Positions 58,125 to 64,000 of a stretch of DNA of 64,000 nucleotides are shown piece after piece. Below the pieces are notes generated by a model that saw nothing but the letters and a program-made list of their open reading frames with translations, did not search any database and was not told where the DNA came from. The position numbers and the translations under genes were made by a program. Location of the stretch: NCBI RefSeq assembly GCF_011752815.1, contig NZ_VWWV01000002.1, positions 62,001-126,000 of the forward strand. Reading direction: 5' to 3'. The DNA comes from Enterobacter sp. Cy-643 (GTDB lineage: Bacteria > Pseudomonadota > Gammaproteobacteria > Enterobacterales > Enterobacteriaceae). Positions within the stretch are counted from its first letter, which is position 1, and the number at the start of each line of letters is the position of its first letter.

Positions 58125-59102
58125 TCAGCGGCTACCGAACAGGTCGGCAAACCGCTTTTTGTTCGCGTCGGTGTCCGCCAGCGCTTTGGCGGCATCAAAC
58201 GGCATGATTTTGATGCTGTCGCGCGGCGGGAAGCCCTGCGGCACCGGCAGGCTGGCATCGGCCGGCAGATAGCCCTGTTTCAGCACCAGCTCCTGCCCCG
58301 CTTTGGAGAGCACGAAGTCGATAAACGCTTTCGCCGCGTCGGGATTTTTAGCGCCCTTCATCATCGCCACCGGCTCGGTGACAATGCTCACGCCCTCGGT
58401 CGGGAAGGCAAACTCAATCGGCGCACCTTTGGCTTTCTCACGGATCGCCATGTAATCGACCAGCACGCCGTAAGCCTTGCTGCCGGAGGCAATGGCGTTC
58501 ATCACCGCGCCGTTGCCGCTCTGCGGCATCGCCCCGTTGGCCTTCAGTTTTTCGTAGTACTGCCAGCCCAGCGTCGGCGCGCCCATGATTGCGGCCTGAT
58601 GGATCTGCGCCGCGCCGGAGTAAAGCGGGCTTGGAAGCGTGGTCATGTTCTTCAGCTCGGGTTTGAGCAAATCGAGCCACGAAGTGGGCTTGACCGGGGC
58701 TTTGCTGTGGTACGCAATGCCGGTGGTAATCAACTTGGTACCGTAGTAATAGCCGTCTTTGTCATAGAGCTGGGCATCGAAGCGCGCCGCCTCCGGCGAC
58801 TTGTAGGCCGCCAGCAGGTTTTGCTGCTTGAGGGATTCCATGGTCACGCTGTCGGCAATCAGCAGCACGTCCGGCGCGGCGCCCCCGGCGGCCATTTCCG
58901 CCTGTAAGCGGGCGGTCAGCTTGCTGGTGCCGTCGCGGATCCATTTCACTTCAATATCCGGGTTCGCTTTTTCAAAGGCGCTGACGGTGGTCTGCGCGTC
59001 TTCATTGGGCTGGCTGGTGTAAAGCGTTAAGGTCGATTTTGCCAGAGCAGAAGCACTCATAACCGCCAGCATGACCGTCAACAACACATGTTTTTTCATC
59101 AT
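58125..59102 (-). CDS. Periplasmic iron(III)/2-aminoethylphosphonate-type binding protein
   Basis: A 325-residue solute-binding protein with signal peptide MMKKHVLLTVMLAVMSASALA|KSTLTLYTS. Family markers are DVLLIADSVTMESLKQQ and YGTKLITTGIAYHSK. The start at 59102 follows AAAAGGGACA; the longer open frame to 59285 is not signal-peptide-like. First gene of a binding protein-permease-ATPase operon. Whether the cargo is iron or a phosphonate cannot be settled by reading. Confidence 0.88.
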   Translation of the reverse strand: MMKKHVLLTVMLAVMSASALAKSTLTLYTSQPNEDAQTTVSAFEKANPDIEVKWIRDGTSKLTARLQAEMAAGGAAPDVLLIADSVTMESLKQQNLLAAYKSPEAARFDAQLYDKDGYYYGTKLITTGIAYHSKAPVKPTSWLDLLKPELKNMTTLPSPLYSGAAQIHQAAIMGAPTLGWQYYEKLKANGAMPQSGNGAVMNAIASGSKAYGVLVDYMAIREKAKGAPIEFAFPTEGVSIVTEPVAMMKGAKNPDAAKAFIDFVLSKAGQELVLKQGYLPADASLPVPQGFPPRDSIKIMPFDAAKALADTDANKKRFADLFGSR

Positions 59103-59604
59103 TTTATGTCCCTTTTTTCCGTGGCGACGATTAAACCAGCCAAATCTGACAAGAGTATGACCGAACCCAGACTGGCAACACATCTGGCTGGCCTGAGGCA
59201 CGTTAAGCGTAGCGCTTAATAGCCCTAAGAGGAGGAAAACATTATTAATCCCGGTAAATAATGGGCTGTTTTTCATTGACTGCATATTGCCTTAAATTAA
59301 ATTAACAGCATCAACACTGTTATTTTAAAAAATAAGAAATCAACACATTATATATTGCACGAGCATGATGTTTTATATCAATCAAATAACAAATAAGCCA
59401 AACCCTGCACCAGGCACATATAAAAATCGTGCGCGTTTATCCGGTTGCTATAATCATCGAGCGTTTGGCGAAAAAAGTTAAACGTGGCAGGAAACATATT
59501 GCATATATTTAGTTTATTTACCCAACGTCAAATAAATATATTATATGGCATACTCCGTTTTTATTTGACACACAGCATAAATATCCATTGTGGAGAACAT
59601 TGTT
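59103..59604. other. AT-rich divergent promoter region
   Basis: About 500 bases with no credible gene, strongly AT-rich from 59270 on, typical of H-NS-type silenced DNA. It must carry the promoters of the ABC operon (leftward) and of the Evf-like gene (rightward). No clear regulator site was recognised. Confidence 0.55.
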
Positions 59605-60456
59605 ATGTTCAATGAAAAAGCAATCGACGCGGCAGAAGCGTACTTTAGTCAAATCCACGGCTTGAAAGGGGCTGAGCTCCTGAGTGACAAACCCCCGCTC
59701 GTTCCCGGCCTGTCTCAGGATGGCGCCGTACAATATCAAACCTATCAATTCAATGATGCCCCCGCTAATTTAAAAAAACAGGTGGAGGCTGGCCGCGTAT
59801 TAATGGAACGCTTCGTTGGCGTTGCCAGCGCAGCGGTAAATAAAAAAGCCCCTAACAGTGCCGATAAATATAATTATAAAGAGTGGAAAGAAGTCACTCA
59901 GCAGCTGCTCAATGCTTTCTTTACCGATCCGGTCTCAGGCGATAAAAGCCTGGACACGTCGGTCAAAGGAATTGAAATAGCCAAAACGGTGATTGAATTT
60001 GCCTGCAGCGTTATCGCGGGGAATGTTTCTGCGTTTGCTGCCTTCCTGAAAGGCTTTGGCGACGGGCTTAGCGCAGAAATGAATAAGACCACCGCCGACT
60101 ACAATTACCTGTATGCATATTCCACTCACGATTTATTCAAAGACAACAGCGGCAATATTTTCTATAAGCCCAGTTTCCTGGTCTACGGCACCTATTTCAG
60201 CCAGGCGCAAAAGAAAATAGCCACTTCATGCGGCTCTTACAATGAGGTGAACCTCAAGTTCGGGGTCAATACCGTAGGCGGTACCTTCAAAATTGAAGAG
60301 TACTTTAGCAACCCCACCTTCAAGAAACGGGTCGATGATTTCCTCGATAAATATGAAGGGAAAGCCATCGATGAGACCGACTCCTACTTCGACGGTATCT
60401 TTAATGATTCCTCCCCGGCAAAAGATTACCAGTTCAAAAAGGAGCATGCCTATTAG
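59605..60456 (+). CDS. Evf-like virulence factor
   Basis: A 283-residue protein without a signal peptide, starting MFNEKAIDAAEAYFS. A hydrophobic stretch lies at about residues 126-150 (IAKTVIEFACSVIAGNVSAF). A cysteine falls exactly at residue 209 (KKIATSCGSYNEV); the Pectobacterium Erwinia virulence factor Evf, which promotes gut persistence in Drosophila, is palmitoylated on a conserved Cys209 and has similar size. I recall this from the literature on Evf and have not aligned the proteins. Start chosen by GGAG and spacing; the frame is open 15 bases upstream. Codon use and composition are more AT-rich than the flanking transporter genes, suggesting transfer. Confidence 0.6.
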   Translation: MFNEKAIDAAEAYFSQIHGLKGAELLSDKPPLVPGLSQDGAVQYQTYQFNDAPANLKKQVEAGRVLMERFVGVASAAVNKKAPNSADKYNYKEWKEVTQQLLNAFFTDPVSGDKSLDTSVKGIEIAKTVIEFACSVIAGNVSAFAAFLKGFGDGLSAEMNKTTADYNYLYAYSTHDLFKDNSGNIFYKPSFLVYGTYFSQAQKKIATSCGSYNEVNLKFGVNTVGGTFKIEEYFSNPTFKKRVDDFLDKYEGKAIDETDSYFDGIFNDSSPAKDYQFKKEHAY

Positions 60457-60831
60457 CCTGATTGCTTCCGGCCAAAGGATGGCCGGGCATAATGCCGTGA
60501 GCAACCCTGGCTGACTCTTGAAGGGACGGGCACCTGCTCAACGTCTCCGCCCTGGAAGAGTTACATTATGGTCAGCCCCCGTCTGGTGTACGCCGTGCCA
60601 TTCGGGGGCTAATACTTTTCTAATGCAGTTTATTGAAAAAATTGAGGGGCGCGGCAATACGGCAACTGAAAAGGTAAGTGACACCGAAGGATGCCCAGCC
60701 CCGGACAAGAAGAAGCTTCAGGCTGGCGGGAGAAGTCCCCCCCTCTGGCCGCCCGAGGATAAAAGATGGCAATCTGATTAGCGCCTGCCCATACTTGGGT
60801 GAACGTTAATAGGGACATTGAGCGCAATCCC
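60457..60831. other. Intergenic region after the Evf-like gene
   Basis: Contains a hairpin AGCCCCC (60574-60580) with GGGGGCT (60604-60610) followed by AATACTTTTCT, a possible terminator. A small open frame in it lacks any coding features. The leader of the MscS-family gene occupies the end. Confidence 0.5.
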
Positions 60832-63258
60832 ATGAGCAAATCTCTGCATACTTTCCTCCTCTCCTGCCTGTTATTTGTCGGCCTGTGTCTGACGGCCCAA
60901 AGCGGCCTGGCGGCACCAGCCGAAGGCCTGGAACCCAGCCTGAAAGAGATTGCCGGGCAGCTAAAACAATACAAGACGCAGATAGACAACATTAAGCAGC
61001 AGGTGTCGCAGACCAACACCGACAGCCGGCTGATCAAGCTGTTCGATACCACGCAAAAGCTGGGCGTGGAGGTGGATAGCCTGGCCGCGCTGCTGCAGCC
61101 AATGCACGATAAAGTGCAGGCTCAGCTGCAGGTGCTGGGGCCTGCCCCGGAGACCGCAGCGGGGAATGAAACCGCCAGCGTGTCCCGGCAGCGCAACGCG
61201 CTGAACAGCGACAAAAAGCAGATTGATGAGGCCATCAGCACCTCGCAAAGCCTGCAAACCAACATCCGCGCGCTGGGCATCCAGATTAACGATCTCCGCC
61301 GCACCTATTTTAAATCCCAGCTGGCCTCGAACAGCGGGAGCATGTTGAGCGCCACCTTCTGGCTGCAGGAAGCCGACACTCAGGCCGTGGACATCCAGCG
61401 CTTCAATGCTTTTGGCGAGCAGCTGCTGGAAACCTGGCAGGCGGCCTGGGAACCCGAGTTGTTCTGGGGCACCTGCTGGCTGCTCGTGGCTGCCGCCGCG
61501 ATTGTGTTCGCTGGCTGCTACCTGATTGAGCGGCTGCTGGTCTGGATCGCCATCACCTGGCTGCCGGATGGCCGCCTGCGCCGCAGCTTTAATACGCTGG
61601 CCAGCACGGTAGTGACCATGTTTACTTTTGCGCTGGCGCTTTCCATTATGAAAAGCGCCTTTTCCCGGGGGGCAGAGTTCTCTCCTCAGGTGAGCGATTT
61701 TGTCGACGGCTTTGTGCAGCTGGCCGTGTTCTGCTCATTGATTTATGGCGCTGGCCGCGCGTTTCTGTCTCTGAATCGCCCCTCGTGGCGGCTGGTGCAG
61801 CTCGACGACAGCGTGGCGGAAAGCGTGCGTTACTTCCCGCCGCTGCTGGCCATTCTCGGCCTGCTCATTGGCTGCCTCGACCTGATTAATAATACGATTG
61901 GCGCCAGCCTCGGCACCACGATCCGCGCCAACGGGCTGATTGCTGCCGTTATGGCCAGCGTGCTGCTGGCCATGATGCTGCGCGTGCAGCACGCCCACCG
62001 GCGTCTGGAAAGAAACGGCGAGCCCGCCGAGAAGCGCTCCCGACTCGACGCCCTGGTCTGCCTGCTGGTCATGCTCGCCTCGCTGGCAATTCTGGCTTCG
62101 CTGCTGGTCGGCTACATCGCCTTCGCCCGCTACCTGACTTACCAGGTCATCTGGTTCGGCATGGTGCTGGTGGCGTTTTATTATCTGGTGACCTTTGCCA
62201 CCGACTTTTTCGCCGCCGTGTTTTCACCGCACACCGCCCCCGGCCAGGGGATGAAAAAGTCGCTGCGGTTTAAAGACCGGCACCTTGAGCAGCTGGCGGT
62301 GGTGTTTACCGCCTTCACCAAATGCGCCCTGATACTCATGACCATCATCGCGCTGTTTAACGGCACCTTCGGCACCACCACCCCGAGCTTGCTTATCGGC
62401 AAGCTGGTGACGATTTTAAGCGGCGACGGGCTGAAGCAGCTGCACATCGTGCCCGGCAACCTGCTGAACGCCGTGCTTTGCCTGGTGATTGGTCTGTACA
62501 TTCTGCGCGTAACCCAGCGCTGGCTCAGCCAGGAGCTGCTGCCCAAAACCATTACCGATATCGGCATTCGCGCCTCGCTGATTACGCTGTTTACCAACGT
62601 CGGCTACGTGCTGCTGATCCTCATCACCCTTGCCGCGCTGGGCATTCAGTGGAATAACCTGGCCTGGATTGTCAGCGCCCTGTCGGTGGGGATCGGCTTT
62701 GGCCTGCAGGAGATTGTGAAGAACTTTATCTCCGGCCTGATCCTGCTCACCGAACGCCCGGTCAAGGTCGGCGATATGATCGGCATCGGTGGCATTGAGG
62801 GCGACGTACGACGGATCAACGTGCGCGCCACGGAGATCCAGCTCAGCGACCGCTCAACGATGATCGTCCCCAACTCGCAGCTGATTTCCCAGAACGTGCG
62901 CAACGCCACAATGGGCAATGCCCAAGGCGTGGTCACCATCGCCCTGACCTTCCCGACCAATATTGACCCGGAACTGGTGCGCGATTTACTGCTCAGCGCC
63001 TACCAGGACTATGAGGCGATCCTCCCGACGCCTGCGCCGTATGTACGCTTCAGCCAGCTGGGGCCAGAAGGCATCATCCTGAGCGTGACCGGCTACGTCG
63101 CCAGCCCGCGCATGGTCGGCTCCAGTAAAAGCGAACTGCTGTTTAATATCCTCAAGCTGCTGCGCAAAAATGAGGTGAATCTGTCCAGCCCGCAGGAAGT
63201 TGTTTTTATGAAGCAGCGGGCGAAGGCTTTAGACGATGACGATGAGTTTTCGTCTTAA
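60832..63258 (+). CDS. Large MscS-family mechanosensitive channel (DUF3772 type)
   Basis: An 808-residue inner-membrane channel. A signal peptide (to about residue 27, SGLAA|PAEG) precedes a periplasmic coiled-coil region of about 170 residues (DUF3772). About ten hydrophobic helices follow; the last is the MscS pore helix (LAWIVSALSVGIGFGLQEIV) and leads into the MscS beta domain (GDMIGIGGIEGDVRRINVRAT). It relieves hypoosmotic stress by analogy with the MscK/YbiO group. The ATG at 60832 (MSKSLHTFLLSC) fits the signal peptide. Confidence 0.9.
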   Translation: MSKSLHTFLLSCLLFVGLCLTAQSGLAAPAEGLEPSLKEIAGQLKQYKTQIDNIKQQVSQTNTDSRLIKLFDTTQKLGVEVDSLAALLQPMHDKVQAQLQVLGPAPETAAGNETASVSRQRNALNSDKKQIDEAISTSQSLQTNIRALGIQINDLRRTYFKSQLASNSGSMLSATFWLQEADTQAVDIQRFNAFGEQLLETWQAAWEPELFWGTCWLLVAAAAIVFAGCYLIERLLVWIAITWLPDGRLRRSFNTLASTVVTMFTFALALSIMKSAFSRGAEFSPQVSDFVDGFVQLAVFCSLIYGAGRAFLSLNRPSWRLVQLDDSVAESVRYFPPLLAILGLLIGCLDLINNTIGASLGTTIRANGLIAAVMASVLLAMMLRVQHAHRRLERNGEPAEKRSRLDALVCLLVMLASLAILASLLVGYIAFARYLTYQVIWFGMVLVAFYYLVTFATDFFAAVFSPHTAPGQGMKKSLRFKDRHLEQLAVVFTAFTKCALILMTIIALFNGTFGTTTPSLLIGKLVTILSGDGLKQLHIVPGNLLNAVLCLVIGLYILRVTQRWLSQELLPKTITDIGIRASLITLFTNVGYVLLILITLAALGIQWNNLAWIVSALSVGIGFGLQEIVKNFISGLILLTERPVKVGDMIGIGGIEGDVRRINVRATEIQLSDRSTMIVPNSQLISQNVRNATMGNAQGVVTIALTFPTNIDPELVRDLLLSAYQDYEAILPTPAPYVRFSQLGPEGIILSVTGYVASPRMVGSSKSELLFNILKLLRKNEVNLSSPQEVVFMKQRAKALDDDDEFSS

Positions 63259-63389
63259 GTGAATCTAAATTTTGGAACTGCTTAACACTTACTGACTATT
63301 CAGGGCTTTCCTTACAGCTAGCGCGTTGAATGCGGGCGGTTTAGTCCTTACCCTCCACATGGAGAGTGGATTTATAAGGACATAAATAC

Positions 63390-63794
63390 ATGCTGACGAT
63401 TAAATGGCGCCATCGGCTTTTAACGGCCGTTCTGTCGATCGTTGTGATTGGCTATGCCTGGATGAACTTCAGCCCCTCAAAACCGATCCATCCCCTGAAA
63501 CGGGCATATCAGGTTAACCACAACACTTGGCTGTATATGACGGAACAAAATAGCGGCGGTGCTACCGTGCCTGTCGCTTATCGCTACTACCTGAGCAATC
63601 CATTAAGTGGCGATGACAGCGATATTGCCCGCCAGCTAAGTACCGCGACACCGCTCGTTGTCGGTTATGGCACCATTACCGATATTCAGATTGATGATAA
63701 AAACCTTGTTTCTGTCACCTACAGTGGGAAAGTGCTGTCGATATCTGACGATGCGACGCAGGTTCGCTTCAAGATACAGCAGCACCAAAACTGA
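63390..63794 (+). CDS. Membrane-anchored protein of unknown function
   Basis: A 134-residue protein with one N-terminal membrane anchor (residues 9-26, LLTAVLSIVVIGYAWMNF) and a periplasmic domain of about 105 residues containing TEQNSGGATVPVAYRYYL. It follows the channel gene by 131 bases, with its own AAGGACAT site. No family is recognised. Confidence 0.75.
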   Translation: MLTIKWRHRLLTAVLSIVVIGYAWMNFSPSKPIHPLKRAYQVNHNTWLYMTEQNSGGATVPVAYRYYLSNPLSGDDSDIARQLSTATPLVVGYGTITDIQIDDKNLVSVTYSGKVLSISDDATQVRFKIQQHQN

Positions 63795-63803
63795 CTTTCC
63801 CTG

Positions 63804-63839
63804 CCCGCCTTCGCCGTGCTTTGTCACTGCGAAGGCGGG
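63804..63839. terminator. Hairpin between convergent genes
   Basis: CCCGCCTTCGC (63804-63814) pairs with GCGAAGGCGGG (63829-63839), an 11-base perfect stem. The sequence is similar to the hairpin at 55339-55364. Serves the genes on both sides. Confidence 0.75.
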
Positions 63840-63850
63840 ACGCCGTTTAT

Positions 63851-64000
63851 TTAGTGCAGGCCCTGCACCAGTTCGCCGCTCATCCACGCCAGCCCTTTCT
63901 TCGTGCGCACAAAGCGCGGCGCGGTTAAATTCTCTTCCAGCAGGCTGAACAGCTGACTGAGAAGATCCGTCATCTGTATCTGTTGAGCCTGCCCAAGCTG
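63851..64000 (-). CDS. C-terminal end of an unidentified gene, cut by the window edge
   Basis: An open minus-strand frame of 49 codons from the window edge to TAA 63851-63853, ending KKGLAWMSGELVQGLH. It contains TDLLSQLFSLLEENLTAP, helical in character. Too short to identify. Confidence 0.6.
   Translation of the reverse strand, partial: QLGQAQQIQMTDLLSQLFSLLEENLTAPRFVRTKKGLAWMSGELVQGLH

Noticed and set aside
60518-60781. Small frame between the Evf-like gene and the channel gene
   Set aside because: Spans a terminator-like hairpin, odd composition and no homology; probably non-coding.

Overview
The window is a chromosomal segment of an enteric bacterium of the Enterobacteriaceae (E. coli/Enterobacter/Cedecea-like). 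This follows from many near-identical orthologues of E. coli genes in conserved neighbourhoods (mipA-yeaG-yeaH, yeaK-yoaI-yeaL-nimR-nimT-yeaO, nikABCDER, icd-rluE-nudJ-mnmA-hflD-purB-phoPQ-roxA) and from an ERIC element. The genus cannot be fixed from what I can see. No rRNA, tRNA, CRISPR array or intact prophage was found.

Region 1 (1-3.1 kb) is a disturbed junction. The 5' part of mipA and its upstream DNA exist twice, as imperfect direct copies (492-952 and 2725-3096). Between them lie an AT-rich two-gene cassette (a 230-aa protein with a small-residue-rich hydrophobic centre, and an overlapping 64-aa membrane protein), a lipoprotein gene without a normal start codon, and an IS3-family transposase remnant. 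Region 2 (3.2-6.6 kb) is the yeaGH stress operon behind a consensus sigma-54 promoter. Region 3 (7.8-11.2 kb) is a blue-light module: BluF photoreceptor, BluR repressor and the divergent ycgZ-ymgA-ariR connector genes, with TGTACA operator-like sites on both promoters. It sits inside what is a continuous yea cluster in E. coli.

Region 4 (11.3-25 kb) continues the yea cluster with an inserted polar amino acid ABC transporter, a chemoreceptor with a flagellar sigma-28 promoter, nimR/nimT, a methyltransferase, a glutamine-amidotransferase homologue, DUF523-yeaO, and a LysR/metallo-beta-lactamase-fold pair in which the second protein has lost most metal ligands. Region 5 (25-36 kb) is accessory DNA with many small genes (yqaE, DUF1304, fumD, ASCH, a possibly Fur-regulated secreted protein, DUF4406, nudK), regulator/transporter pairs and an ABC-F ATPase with leader ORFs. 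A possible small RNA lies at about 26.97-27.13 kb.

Region 6 (36-41.6 kb) is the complete nickel importer nikABCDE with its repressor nikR, preceded by a GTATGA-N16-TCATAC operator and an FNR-like box. Region 7 (41.6-45.4 kb) holds three orphan genes (GIY-YIG-like, secreted unknown, DUF2971) separated by copies of one small hairpin, then a nitrilase-family gene. Region 8 (45.5-55.3 kb) is core genome: icd, rluE, an LprI-like gene, nudJ, mnmA, hflD, purB, phoPQ with a PhoP box, an ERIC element and roxA. Region 9 (55.4-64 kb) has an iron(III)-type ABC importer, a probable Evf-like virulence factor with a cysteine at residue 209, a large MscS-family channel, a small membrane-anchored unknown and a partial gene at the window edge.
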